This document shows positions 7,646-15,935 of a stretch of 64,000 nucleotides of DNA, in pieces. This DNA comes from Runella sp. CRIBMP. Its GTDB lineage: Bacteria > Bacteroidota > Bacteroidia > Cytophagales > Spirosomataceae. The DNA is taken from the NCBI RefSeq assembly GCF_009905605.1, contig NZ_JAAAKZ010000006.1, positions 62,001 to 126,000 on the forward strand. Reading direction: 5' to 3'. A program made the position numbers and the translations under genes. Each line of letters begins with the position of its first letter. Position 1 is the stretch's first letter. Under the pieces are notes generated by a model that did not search any database, was not told the DNA's origin, and worked only from the letters and a program-made list of their open reading frames with translations.

Positions 7646-9907
7646 TCAATCAAAACGTGCGACTTTAAATACACCTTCCACTTTTTCCAGTTTTTGTAGA
7701 AGCTGTTCTAAGTGGCGGGTATCGTATACGTACAATTTAATGATGGCTTCAAAAATCCCCTCGTCTGTTTCGACTGCAATAGACCGAATATTGATGTGGA
7801 GTTCGTTGGAAATAATCCGGGTCAGGTCATTGACCAAGCCCACGCGGTCGGTGCCTTCGATGCGGAGTCCCGCCAAAAATGCCAATTTTTGTTGCGAAGT
7901 CCACTTGGCTTTGATGACGCGGTTGCCGTGATTGGAGAGCAATTCGGGTGCATTGGGGCAGGTAGTACGGTGAATTTTAATGCCTTCGTTGACGGTCACG
8001 AACCCAAATACGTCGTCGCCGGGGATAGGATTACAGCATTTGGCCAAGATGTAGTCAATCTTGTCCATGTCTTCACCAATGAGCAGCGCGTCGGCGTCGG
8101 CACGTTCACCGTGCATCTTTTTGAGCTCTTTGGTAAACTGCTTACCGTCTTGCATTGTATCGGTGTTGATTTTGGCCAACACATTCAACTTTGCTTCTTT
8201 TTCATGCTTGAATTTCTTGATTTCGTCGGCATTGATGTAGCCTTTTCCAAAACGATAATACAGGTCATTGGGCGTTTTGCAGTTGAAATACGCCCGCAGC
8301 TGATTAATCAATTCGTTGGTTACTTCCAAGTGCAGAATCTTGCACTTGCGTTCAATAATGCTGCGCCCATCCGTAAGGTACTGCTTATTTTCTTCTTTGA
8401 TAAGCTCTTTGATACGCGCTTTGGCCTTCGACGTCACGACAAATTTTAACCAGTCTTCACTGGGTTTTTGTCGTTTGGCCGTGATGATTTCAACTTGGTC
8501 GCCGTTGTTGAGCGACTGGCTGATGGGCACAAGCGAGTTGTTTACTTTGGCTGCAATGCAGCGAGCGCCCACTTCAGAGTGGATGTCAAAAGCAAAATCT
8601 AGGGCCGTGGCGCCGCGCTGCAATACGCGCAGCTCGCCTTTTGGGGTAAACACAAATACTTCTTCGGCAAAAAGATTGCTCCTGAAATCATCCAAAAATT
8701 CCAACGCGGCGGCTTTGCTGTCTTTGGTGGCTTCGAGCATCTCGCGCACCTGATTGATCCATTGGTCGATGCCCTGACTGGTTTTGGTGTCGTTACCTTT
8801 GTATTTCCAGTGGGCTGCTACGCCTTTTTCGGCGATTTCGTCCATGCGTTTGGACCGAATCTGTACTTCCACCCACTGGGCTTTGTCGGTGCCTTCGGGG
8901 CGGTACATGACTGTAATGTGGAGCGATTCGTAGCCGTTGGCACGCGGAGTGGCCAGCCAGTCTTTGAGGCGGTCGATGTTGGGGGTATAATGGTCTGTGA
9001 CAATCGAGTATGCGTGCCAGCAGTCAGATTTCTCTTCTTTGGGGTCGTCTTTGGAATTCATAATGACGCGCACCGCAAACAAATCGTAGATTTCCTCAAA
9101 AGGCTTTTTCTGCTTCCGCATTTTATTCCAGATGGAATAAATAGATTTTGGACGCCCTTTGATGACAAAATCGTATCCCTGCTCCCGGAGGTCGTCCTCA
9201 ATCGGCTCAATAAATTTGGCAATAAAACGGTCGCGGGAGGCGCGGGTCGCCCTCAACTTGCTTCGTATTTCTTCAAAACCTTCGGGCTCGGTATATTTAA
9301 GGTACAGGTCTTCGAGTTCGGTCTTGATGGAATGTAATCCTAAACGGTGGGCGAGAGGCGCATAGATAAAGATGGTCTCGGAAGCAATCTTCAACTGCTT
9401 GTCGCGCGCCATGCTGTCGAGGGTGCGCATGTTGTGCAGACGGTCGGCGAGTTTAATCATGATGACACGAATGTCATCAGAGAGCGTCAGCAGCATTTTC
9501 CGAAAGTTTTCGGCTTGTTGCGACGTTCCAAACTCAAACTGGCCCGAAATTTTGGTGAGGCCATCAATGATTTGCGCTACCTTTTTCCCGAACTGGCGCT
9601 CAATGTCCTGAAGGGTATAGTCGGTGTCCTCAACAACGTCGTGCAAAAGGGCGCAGATAATAGAGGTGGTTCCTAAGCCGATTTCTTCAACACAAATCTG
9701 GGCAACGGCAATGGGATGATAAATGTAAGGCTCGCCAGACTTCCGGCGCATATCTTTGTGGGCTTCAACAGAAAGATTAAACGCTTTTTTGATGAGTTTG
9801 GCATCATTGTCTTTCAAAAAGGGCTTGGCGGCACGTAGAAGTCTGCGGTATCGTTTCAGAATCTCCAGACGCTCAAGATCCAAATCAATTTCTACTTCGA
9901 TGGGCAT
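7646..9907 (-). CDS. spoT: Bifunctional (p)ppGpp synthetase/hydrolase, RelA/SpoT family
   Basis: A 753-residue protein with full long-RSH architecture. The HD hydrolase domain has H64 (YHPIAVAQ) and H89-D90 (ALLHDVVEDT). The synthetase domain (about residues 240-370) carries GRPKSIYSIWNKM, DLFAVRV and TPRANGYESLHITV. The TGS domain (about 415-475) has VFTPKGELRVLQRGATALDF. A zinc-finger/CC region with CCNPIPGD follows, and a C-terminal ACT domain closes the protein. Because the HD motif is intact and long RSH proteins of Bacteroidota are bifunctional, it should both make and degrade (p)ppGpp. It is first gene of the spoT-fur-purA operon, linking the stringent response to purine synthesis. Confidence 0.96.
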   Translation of the reverse strand: MPIEVEIDLDLERLEILKRYRRLLRAAKPFLKDNDAKLIKKAFNLSVEAHKDMRRKSGEPYIYHPIAVAQICVEEIGLGTTSIICALLHDVVEDTDYTLQDIERQFGKKVAQIIDGLTKISGQFEFGTSQQAENFRKMLLTLSDDIRVIMIKLADRLHNMRTLDSMARDKQLKIASETIFIYAPLAHRLGLHSIKTELEDLYLKYTEPEGFEEIRSKLRATRASRDRFIAKFIEPIEDDLREQGYDFVIKGRPKSIYSIWNKMRKQKKPFEEIYDLFAVRVIMNSKDDPKEEKSDCWHAYSIVTDHYTPNIDRLKDWLATPRANGYESLHITVMYRPEGTDKAQWVEVQIRSKRMDEIAEKGVAAHWKYKGNDTKTSQGIDQWINQVREMLEATKDSKAAALEFLDDFRSNLFAEEVFVFTPKGELRVLQRGATALDFAFDIHSEVGARCIAAKVNNSLVPISQSLNNGDQVEIITAKRQKPSEDWLKFVVTSKAKARIKELIKEENKQYLTDGRSIIERKCKILHLEVTNELINQLRAYFNCKTPNDLYYRFGKGYINADEIKKFKHEKEAKLNVLAKINTDTMQDGKQFTKELKKMHGERADADALLIGEDMDKIDYILAKCCNPIPGDDVFGFVTVNEGIKIHRTTCPNAPELLSNHGNRVIKAKWTSQQKLAFLAGLRIEGTDRVGLVNDLTRIISNELHINIRSIAVETDEGIFEAIIKLYVYDTRHLEQLLQKLEKVEGVFKVARFD

Positions 9908-10105
9908 GTTTATGGATGGGTCGGTGGACCGAATTTGTTGTACTCAATACGACTAAAGTAGTCAGAATTATTTTTTTTTACAACTATTTTCTGATTTATG
10001 AGCAAAATACAAACGGATATATTTTTAGTAAATTGTTGATAAACAGTTAAGTAGTTTGGTTTGAAAAAAAAATCAAAAATAAAGACGTTAAAACTTATCT
10101 ATTTA

Positions 10106-10138
10106 TTTGCATTTATTACAAATCTATTCGTAATTTTG
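10106..10138 (+). promoter_or_regulatory. Bacteroidota-type promoter of tRNA-Leu
   Basis: A -33 element TTTG at 10106-10109 and a -7 element TAATTTTG at 10131-10138, spaced by 21 nt, match the Bacteroidota consensus TTTG-N(19-21)-TAnnTTTG. The predicted start is about 15 nt before the tRNA. Confidence 0.75.
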
Positions 10139-10158
10139 CAGCCCCAAACACACACGCT

Positions 10159-10240
10159 GCGGGCGTGGTGAAATTGGTAGACATACCAGACTTAGGATCT
10201 GGCGCCGCAAGGCATGGGGGTTCGAGTCCCTCCGCCCGCA
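10159..10240 (+). tRNA. tRNA-Leu, anticodon UAG
   Basis: An 82-nt cloverleaf without encoded CCA (genome continues CCT). The acceptor stem pairs GCGGGCG (10159-10165) with CGCCCGC (10233-10239), with discriminator A10240. The anticodon stem CCAGA/TCTGG encloses loop CTTAGGA, anticodon TAG at 10193-10195. A long variable arm (GGCGCCGCAAGGCATGGG region) is that of leucine tRNA, and GGTTCGAGTCCC forms the T arm. It decodes CUA/CUG codons. A promoter precedes it and a terminator follows it. Confidence 0.97.
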
Positions 10241-10295
10241 CCTTTAGTGGCCGTCGTCCGTGAACAAAAATACGTTTCGGAAACCGTCAAAAACT

Positions 10296-10329
10296 AAACC
10301 CTCAAGCTCGCAAAGTTTGAGGGTTTTTT
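10296..10329 (+). terminator. Terminator after tRNA-Leu
   Basis: AAACCCTCAA and TTGAGGGTTT form a 10-bp stem with an 11-nt loop, followed by three further T residues. It lies 55 nt after the tRNA and 66 nt before tig. Confidence 0.8.
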
Positions 10330-10395
10330 CAATGAGTAACCATTCAATCATCGTCCCGACTGACATCGGGATAACAGATAACTAATAACTGCAAA

Positions 10396-11736
10396 ATGGA
10401 GGTTCTGTTAGAAAAAAGTACACCCACCAACGCCACGTTGACCGTCAAGTTGGCAAAAGAGGATTACCAACCAAAAGTAGATAAGACCCTCAAAGATTAT
10501 AGCAAACGCGTTAATTTGAAGGGGTTCCGCCCGGGTAAAGTGCCCGCGCAGGTGATTCAGCGCATGTACGGTAAAAGCATCGTTATTGACGAGGTCAACC
10601 AATTATTGAGCGATACCGTCAGTGGCTATATCCGCGACAATAAACTGCCCGTTGTTGGTGATCCGCAGATTGACCGCGAAAAAACATCAACCATCGACTG
10701 GGACAAGCAAAGCGAATTTGAGTTTGCCTACGAATTGGGATTGGCTTCTGACTTTGAGGTGAACTTGAGCACTTTGCCGTCGGTTTCTAGTTATACCATC
10801 GAAGCGGGCGAAAAAGAATTGAATGATACTATCGAAAACCTGCGTACGCAATTTGCGGGTCAGATCAATCCGGAAGTTTCAGAAGCGGGTGATATGATCT
10901 ACGGCGAGTTGAAACAAGGTGACTTCTCAACCAAAACGGCCATTCCGTCGCGTCAGGTCAAAGAAGAAGCGCAGGCGCAATTTATCGGTTTGAGCAAAGG
11001 CAGCGAGATTACGTTTGATATTCGCAATACCTTCGTTGACGATAAAGCCGTAGCGCATTTGACAGGCTTGAAAGACGAAGATGCCGCTGCATTGGCGGGT
11101 GATTTTACCTTCACGGTAGAAGACATCACACGTCAGGCACCTGCTGAAATCAATCAGGAGTTTTTTGATAAAGTATTGGGCGTGGGTAAAGTAGATAACG
11201 AAGAAGCTTTCCGCGACCAAGTAGCCGAAATCATCAAAAACAACTACGCCCGCGAAGCAGATTCGTTGTTGCGTCGTGACATCGACCAAGCGTTGTTAGA
11301 CAATATCAGCATTGATTTACCAGAAGAATTTCTGAAAAAATGGTTGTTTAACGCCAACGAAGGAAAATTCACGCCTGAGCAAATCGACGCCGACTATCCG
11401 CAGTTTACGAAGTCGCTGAAACTGTCGCTGATCAAAAACAAGATGGCCGAGCAAGTCGACATCAAAGTAGAATCGGAAGAAGTGATTGCCCGCGCCGAAG
11501 ACATGGTACGTGAGCAGTTTGGTTTCTACGGCAACGAAATGGGCGAGCAGATGAACGACACCATCCGCAAGATTGCGATGAACTACCTGACGTCTGAAAA
11601 AGAAAACAATTACTCCAAAATGTTCAACCTCGTGTTTGACGATAAGGTGTTTTCAACCCTTAAGACGCAACTGCCTTTGGAGGCTAAAACCATTGATGTA
11701 GAGCAGTTTCAGGAGATTGTGAAGAGCCTGAGCTAA
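10396..11736 (+). CDS. tig: Trigger factor
   Basis: A 446-residue ribosome-associated chaperone. The N-terminal ribosome-binding domain shows the signature GFRPGKVPAQVI near residues 42-53. Next comes the peptidyl-prolyl isomerase-like region, with the chaperone C-terminal domain to the end. Many trigger factors are about 430-450 residues, so it is complete. It acts on nascent chains at the ribosome exit tunnel. In most bacteria tig is followed by clpP; here a strong terminator and a Crp-type regulator follow instead, so it is monocistronic. Confidence 0.93.
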   Translation: MEVLLEKSTPTNATLTVKLAKEDYQPKVDKTLKDYSKRVNLKGFRPGKVPAQVIQRMYGKSIVIDEVNQLLSDTVSGYIRDNKLPVVGDPQIDREKTSTIDWDKQSEFEFAYELGLASDFEVNLSTLPSVSSYTIEAGEKELNDTIENLRTQFAGQINPEVSEAGDMIYGELKQGDFSTKTAIPSRQVKEEAQAQFIGLSKGSEITFDIRNTFVDDKAVAHLTGLKDEDAAALAGDFTFTVEDITRQAPAEINQEFFDKVLGVGKVDNEEAFRDQVAEIIKNNYAREADSLLRRDIDQALLDNISIDLPEEFLKKWLFNANEGKFTPEQIDADYPQFTKSLKLSLIKNKMAEQVDIKVESEEVIARAEDMVREQFGFYGNEMGEQMNDTIRKIAMNYLTSEKENNYSKMFNLVFDDKVFSTLKTQLPLEAKTIDVEQFQEIVKSLS

Positions 11737-11768
11737 CCGCGTTTTTGGATAAATAACTTTTCAGTACT

Positions 11769-11800
11769 AAAATGGCTGCACATTTATGTGCGGCCATTTT
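11769..11800 (+). terminator. Strong hairpin after trigger factor
   Basis: A 14-bp stem (with one G-U pair) runs from AAAATGGCTGCACA to TGTGCGGCCATTTT around a TTTA loop, starting 32 nt after the tig stop. Confidence 0.8.
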
Positions 11801-11829
11801 GCGTTTAAAACCCTGAAACAACCCAAAAT

Positions 11830-12399
11830 ATGGAAAAGCTGATTGAACTCACCAAACAACTGTGGCCTTCGATGAGCCATGTGTTTGAGGAGGTATTGCG
11901 AAACTCCTTGGTGAAGGAAGTCGTGCCCAAAAAACAATTGATTCTGAAAGAGGGACAAACGGCGCATCGAATGCACTTTGTAGAGCAGGGATGCTTGCGG
12001 GGATATTATCTGAAAGAGGGAGAGGAAATCAATTCTTGGTTTATGAAAGAAGGCGATTTTGTGATCTCCATTGTCAGCTTTTATACCCAAACGCCTTCCG
12101 AAGAGATGATTGAGACGATTGAAGACTGTATTTTATGGTCAATCTCTTACCAACGCCTCCATCAATTGTATCTTCAATATCCCGAATTTAATCGGGTAGG
12201 ACGGCTTCTGACGGAGCATTATTATGTGTTGAGTGAGCAGCGCGCCCAAAATTTAAGAAAGAAAACGGCCGATGAACGCTACCGACAGTTGGTCACTTCT
12301 TTTCCAGATATCAGCAACCGCGTGCCGCTCAAATACCTTGCTTCTTACCTTGGTATTAGCTTTGAAACCCTCAGCCGATTGAGGGCTAAGAAATGGTAA
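11830..12399 (+). CDS. Crp/Fnr-family transcriptional regulator
   Basis: A 189-residue protein. The N-terminal cyclic-nucleotide-binding-type beta roll spans about residues 35-120 (LKEGQTAHRMHFVEQGCLRGYY, NSWFMKEGDFVISIVSF). The C-terminal helix-turn-helix is NRVPLKYLASYLGISFETLSRL. It lacks the Fnr iron-sulfur cysteines. The effector is unknown and may not be cAMP. A TTGA-N6-TCAA dyad, the half-site type of this family, lies just downstream at 12415, before the fatty acid hydroxylase gene. The regulator may control that neighbour. Confidence 0.88.
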   Translation: MEKLIELTKQLWPSMSHVFEEVLRNSLVKEVVPKKQLILKEGQTAHRMHFVEQGCLRGYYLKEGEEINSWFMKEGDFVISIVSFYTQTPSEEMIETIEDCILWSISYQRLHQLYLQYPEFNRVGRLLTEHYYVLSEQRAQNLRKKTADERYRQLVTSFPDISNRVPLKYLASYLGISFETLSRLRAKKW

Positions 12400-12414
12400 A
12401 GTCCGATTTTTGAA

Positions 12415-12428
12415 TTGATTTATGTCAA
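12415..12428. promoter_or_regulatory. FNR/CRP-type dyad before the hydroxylase gene
   Basis: TTGATTTATGTCAA fits TTGA-N6-TCAA, the Crp/Fnr-type half-site pattern. It lies 15 nt after the regulator stop and 60 nt before ATG 12488. Regulation by 11830-12399 is inferred. Confidence 0.45.
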
Positions 12429-12487
12429 TTTTTTGCGGTGAATTTGGGGTGAGTTTTGTAACCGAAACTTAAAAAGCTAACAAAGAT

Positions 12488-13207
12488 ATGCTTACCCTCA
12501 TTTTTATCGTTTTTGGATTTTGCTTTATCTTAGAACGACTCATTCCGGGTTGGAAACTTCCTGACGTGCCGACTTGGACCATTAGAGTTTTAGCGGTAAA
12601 TTTTGTTCAACTTGGCGTAGTGATACTGGCAGGATACACGTGGGAAAAGTGGTTTTCGGTCTATTCATTATTTCATCTTTCAGACCACGTAAACCCTTAT
12701 TTCGGGGGAGTGATTGCGTATTTTATCGCGACTTTTATTTTTTATTGGTGGCATCGTTGGCGACATACCGTTGATTTTTTATGGACCCATTTTCATCAAA
12801 TCCACCATAGTCCGCAACGAATCGAAGTCATCACTTCTTTTTATAAGCACCCATTGGAAATGACAGTCAACTCAATAATTGGCAGTTTGCTGGTGTATTT
12901 TTTACTTGGATTGAGCATGGAGGCAGGTGGAATTTATACGCTTTGTACCGCACTTGGGGAGTTTTTTTATCATACAAATGTTAAAAGCCCGCAATGGGTT
13001 GGTTATATTTTCCAACGTCCAGAAATGCACAGAATTCATCACGAATACAACAAACACACCAATAATTATGGTGATATTGTTTGGTGGGATATGCTTTTTG
13101 GAACGTATGAAAATCCGAAAGAATTTAAGACTTCATGCGGTTTTGACAACGAAAAAGAACAGCGACTTGTCGATATGTTGAAATTTAAAGATGTGCATAA
13201 AGAATGA
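12488..13207 (+). CDS. Sterol desaturase/fatty acid hydroxylase superfamily membrane enzyme
   Basis: A 239-residue integral membrane protein with hydrophobic helices at about residues 1-17, 30-45 and 78-95. It has the di-iron histidine clusters HRWRH and HFHQIHH in the middle and HRIHHEYNKHTNNYGD near the C-terminus. The superfamily includes lipid hydroxylases and desaturases that use O2 and a di-iron centre. The substrate is probably a lipid, but cannot be assigned. It lies 88 nt after a Crp-type regulator, with a regulator-type dyad between. The next gene (13254-13835) converges from the other strand. Confidence 0.88.
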   Translation: MLTLIFIVFGFCFILERLIPGWKLPDVPTWTIRVLAVNFVQLGVVILAGYTWEKWFSVYSLFHLSDHVNPYFGGVIAYFIATFIFYWWHRWRHTVDFLWTHFHQIHHSPQRIEVITSFYKHPLEMTVNSIIGSLLVYFLLGLSMEAGGIYTLCTALGEFFYHTNVKSPQWVGYIFQRPEMHRIHHEYNKHTNNYGDIVWWDMLFGTYENPKEFKTSCGFDNEKEQRLVDMLKFKDVHKE

Positions 13208-13253
13208 TTGTCAGCATCACGACTGCTTGGCTGCGAAACCTACCCGCAGAGTT

Positions 13254-13835
13254 TTATGCTTTTTTGACCAAAATAATCACGCCCGAGGCCCACGACATTT
13301 TAACCATTTCAAAACGGGTATCTTCTTCGAGGGTTTTGATGAGTGTGGCTACTTTTTCGGCGTGTCCTTTGGGCCAATTGGGTTGGGGGAGCATGTCGTC
13401 GATGATGTAAAAACCGCCCGGCTTAACCAAATTCAGGGTTTCGGCCAAATGATTGTATTTGCCAGGCCATGTATCGGCAAAAATCAAATCAAAGCTATCG
13501 GTGGGAAGCGTTAGGATGACTTCTTCGCCGGGAAGGCAAATCAACACCAATCGCGGGTCTTGACCAAGGTGTTTTTGGGCGATGGCAATCAGGTTTTTGT
13601 CAAATTCTACCGAAATGAGGCTAGAATCAGCGCTCATTCCTTCCAAAATCCAAGCCGTGGCGCGCCCCGCACCGGTTCCCAATTCCAGAAATTTTCCCGC
13701 AGGTTTGGAAGCAATAATGGTGCGGAGAAAGACGCCCGTCAAATCGTCGGAAGGTTGACCAAAGCTAATTTCTGCAGCATCCGCATCTATTTTTTCAATA
13801 ACAGAGGGTTTGTGGGTAATGGCTGTATCGTTCAT
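13254..13835 (-). CDS. Class I SAM-dependent O-methyltransferase
   Basis: A 193-residue protein with SAM motif I FLELGTGAGRATAWI near residues 52-66, acidic DSFDLIFADTWPGKY (motif II-like) near residue 110-125, and IIDDMLPQPNW near residue 149. This is the O-methyltransferase (caffeoyl-CoA-type) superfamily. The methyl acceptor is unknown. It converges with the hydroxylase gene, whose stop at 13207 lies 47 nt away. A possible -7 element lies just upstream (13856-13863). Confidence 0.85.
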   Translation of the reverse strand: MNDTAITHKPSVIEKIDADAAEISFGQPSDDLTGVFLRTIIASKPAGKFLELGTGAGRATAWILEGMSADSSLISVEFDKNLIAIAQKHLGQDPRLVLICLPGEEVILTLPTDSFDLIFADTWPGKYNHLAETLNLVKPGGFYIIDDMLPQPNWPKGHAEKVATLIKTLEEDTRFEMVKMSWASGVIILVKKA

Positions 13836-13855
13836 TGCGTTGTTTTAATATGGCA

Positions 13856-13863
13856 CAAAGGTA
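13856..13863 (-). promoter_or_regulatory. -7 element (TACCTTTG, minus strand) of the methyltransferase gene
   Basis: The plus strand reads CAAAGGTA. It lies 20 nt before ATG 13835, giving a very short leader. Confidence 0.4.
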
Positions 13864-13931
13864 TAATTCCGAACGAAATTTCTTCGCCGTAGCGGCGCAC
13901 CGCTCCTCAGCTACTCTGCGTGACAAAAAAA

Positions 13932-14723
13932 TCAAGGACAAAAACGACCAAAAAAGAGCAAAGAATCCACAATGTGCTCTTCCCAATAGGGCCATTCGTG
14001 TCCCCCCGAAAACTCATTGTATTGATGGTCAATGCCGTGTTGGATCAATGCCTCATGCAATTGTCGATTGTATTCAATGAGAATATCCTCCTTGCCACAA
14101 TCAAACCGAAAAGGTGGGAGCGTGGTTTTGTGTTGCAGGATCGTTTCTAGTACTGATTCTTGTGTTTGAACAACGGAGAGCAGTCTGTCAAAATCTTCCA
14201 CAAATTGGCTCAATTGGCCCAACTCCGTCACGGATGAATGTCCCGAAAAAGCCCTGAATCTATCAGAATATTTGGCGCCCAGCCGCATGGCACCATACCC
14301 GCCCATCGAAAGCCCCGTAAGGAAAAGCGGCAATGGACGCCCCGCGATTTGTTGGGTTACTACACTTACCACATCTTCCACAATCCATTTTTCATAGTCT
14401 TCCGACACATGAGGAACGTATCCGCTGCCATCAGCAAACAGCCCGTCGGAAGGCATGACCAGAAGCATGGGTGGCATTTTGTTTTCCTTCATAAGCCTAT
14501 GGGCGGTTTGATGAACACCGCCTTTGAGCGTCCACGCCCAATGACTTCCATACACACCATGCAGGAGAATGACCATGCCTTTGAGTTCAGAAACAGGAAC
14601 GTCGGGTACAAAGACGCTGATATCGGCGCGTTTGTTGAGGGCTGTGCTTTTTACCGTAATCAAGCGCAGATTGTCGGATTCAAAACGTGGGTCGGAGAGT
14701 TCGACGGTGAAGAATTGGGACAT
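13932..14723 (-). CDS. Alpha/beta-hydrolase esterase, S-formylglutathione hydrolase-like
   Basis: A 263-residue esterase-D-type protein. LLHGVYGSHWAW near residues 53-64 forms the oxyanion region, the nucleophile is the serine in GLSMGGYGAMR (around residue 138), the acid is the aspartate in CGKEDILIEYN, and the histidine is in GGHEWPYWEEH. The family includes S-formylglutathione hydrolases and tributyrin esterases. The next gene upstream on the same strand is a class III-like alcohol dehydrogenase, the pairing expected for formaldehyde oxidation. There is no signal peptide. Only 30 nt separate them, so they probably form an operon. Confidence 0.82.
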   Translation of the reverse strand: MSQFFTVELSDPRFESDNLRLITVKSTALNKRADISVFVPDVPVSELKGMVILLHGVYGSHWAWTLKGGVHQTAHRLMKENKMPPMLLVMPSDGLFADGSGYVPHVSEDYEKWIVEDVVSVVTQQIAGRPLPLFLTGLSMGGYGAMRLGAKYSDRFRAFSGHSSVTELGQLSQFVEDFDRLLSVVQTQESVLETILQHKTTLPPFRFDCGKEDILIEYNRQLHEALIQHGIDHQYNEFSGGHEWPYWEEHIVDSLLFFGRFCP

Positions 14724-14753
14724 ACATTATAAAATCAAAATGATGTGGTGGCA

Positions 14754-15860
14754 CTAAAACACAATCACGCCCTTCGCATTCCTGCCCGCGTGCATATCCG
14801 AAAAGGCTTCGGAGAGTTGGTCTAGGGCGTAGGTTTTAGTGACCATTTTATCCAAAATCAAATCGCCTTTGGCGTAGAGTTGTTGGAGAATCGGAAAGTC
14901 TATTTGGGGGCGGGCTTTGCCGTAAAGCGGGTTGATGTAGACCTTGTCCCACTCAAAAAGGTTCATGTCGATGCTGATTTCTTGCTCAATGCCGCTCACC
15001 TGACAGGCTACGCCCGCGTTGCGCACCATCGCGAGCGGCGCTGCACCGAGTTCGGGAATGGCGGTACACTCAAAGGCGTAATCAGCGCCGCGCCCGTTGG
15101 TCATGGATTTGACCGTTTGAGCGGCCTGCAACAATCCTTTATCGGCTTTGTCGGCCAAAACGGTGTCGGTAGCGCCGTATTCACGGGCCATTTCGAGGCG
15201 TAAGGGATTGATATCTACGGCGATGATTTTGGCCGCGCCCGCAATTCTCGCGCCTTGAATGACGTTCAGCCCCACGCCGCCCGTACCGAGCACTACCACA
15301 GAACTACCCGTTTTGACCTTGGCGGCGTTGACCACTGAGCCGTAGCCCGTCATGACGCCGCAACCCACAATAGCCGCCGACGAAAAAGGTATCTCGACTG
15401 TGATTTTGACGCAGGCAGCTTCTCGTACCAACGTGTATTCTGCCATCGTACCGAGGCTAAACGCGCGCTCAATGGGCTGACCTTCCAGAAGGGTAGAGGC
15501 GAGCGTAGCGTGCCCACCAGAGGCCTTATTTCCTGCCGTTACGGGCGAATTGACTTCGCAAATATGTTGGTTGCCTTCTTGGCACTGAAAGCATTTATGA
15601 CACGGAATGGCCCAGTTGAGCATCACCTTGTCGCCTACTTGAAGGTTTGTTACATCAGGGCCAATGTCGGTCACGATGCCCGCACCTTCGTGGCCCATTA
15701 CGATGGGTTTTCCCCACGATTGCGAATCCCAATCGGTATGGCAGATGCCCGCCGCTTTGATTTGAACCAGCACTTCATCGCCCTGCGGAGCGGCTATTTG
15801 GAGGGTTTGGATGGAAAAACTGCCCGTGCCGTTGGCAATGGCGGCTTTGGAGTGAATCAT
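14754..15860 (-). CDS. Class III-like zinc alcohol dehydrogenase (MDR superfamily)
   Basis: A 368-residue medium-chain dehydrogenase. It has the catalytic-zinc cysteine in GICHTDWD (about residue 40), HEGAGIV with the zinc-ligand region, the structural-zinc lobe CHKCFQCQEGNQHIC (four cysteines), and the NAD-binding VVLGTGGVGLNVIQGAR followed by an acidic residue after the third strand (AVDINPLRLEM). Its layout is that of AdhC/FrmA-type enzymes. It is directly followed by a formylglutathione-hydrolase-like esterase, supporting but not proving a formaldehyde-detoxification pair. Confidence 0.88.
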   Translation of the reverse strand: MIHSKAAIANGTGSFSIQTLQIAAPQGDEVLVQIKAAGICHTDWDSQSWGKPIVMGHEGAGIVTDIGPDVTNLQVGDKVMLNWAIPCHKCFQCQEGNQHICEVNSPVTAGNKASGGHATLASTLLEGQPIERAFSLGTMAEYTLVREAACVKITVEIPFSSAAIVGCGVMTGYGSVVNAAKVKTGSSVVVLGTGGVGLNVIQGARIAGAAKIIAVDINPLRLEMAREYGATDTVLADKADKGLLQAAQTVKSMTNGRGADYAFECTAIPELGAAPLAMVRNAGVACQVSGIEQEISIDMNLFEWDKVYINPLYGKARPQIDFPILQQLYAKGDLILDKMVTKTYALDQLSEAFSDMHAGRNAKGVIVF

Positions 15861-15879
15861 GTTGAAAGTGTTTTTTAAC

Positions 15880-15920
15880 CACTAAGGCACTAAGTCTTGG
15901 TAAAACTTAGTGCCTTAGTG
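15880..15920. repeat. Perfect 16-bp inverted repeat
   Basis: CACTAAGGCACTAAGT (15880-15895) and its exact reverse complement (15905-15920) flank a 9-nt loop CTTGGTAAA. It lies between two minus-strand genes, 15 nt after the stop at 15936. It lacks a clear U-tract, so it may be an intergenic REP-like element as much as a terminator. Confidence 0.75.
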
Positions 15921-15935
15921 ATTTTAACATTATTG

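Noticed and set aside
7712-8449. A 245-codon plus-strand frame opposite spoT
   Set aside because: It lies wholly antisense to the intact RelA/SpoT gene and has no recognisable domain; it is a composition shadow.
10241-10395. A second tRNA or small RNA after tRNA-Leu
   Set aside because: No further cloverleaf; only a terminator hairpin is present.
13855-13925. GC-rich string with CGCCGTAGCGGCG as a possible terminator or repeat
   Set aside because: The stem is only 5 bp and no second copy or U-run is visible.
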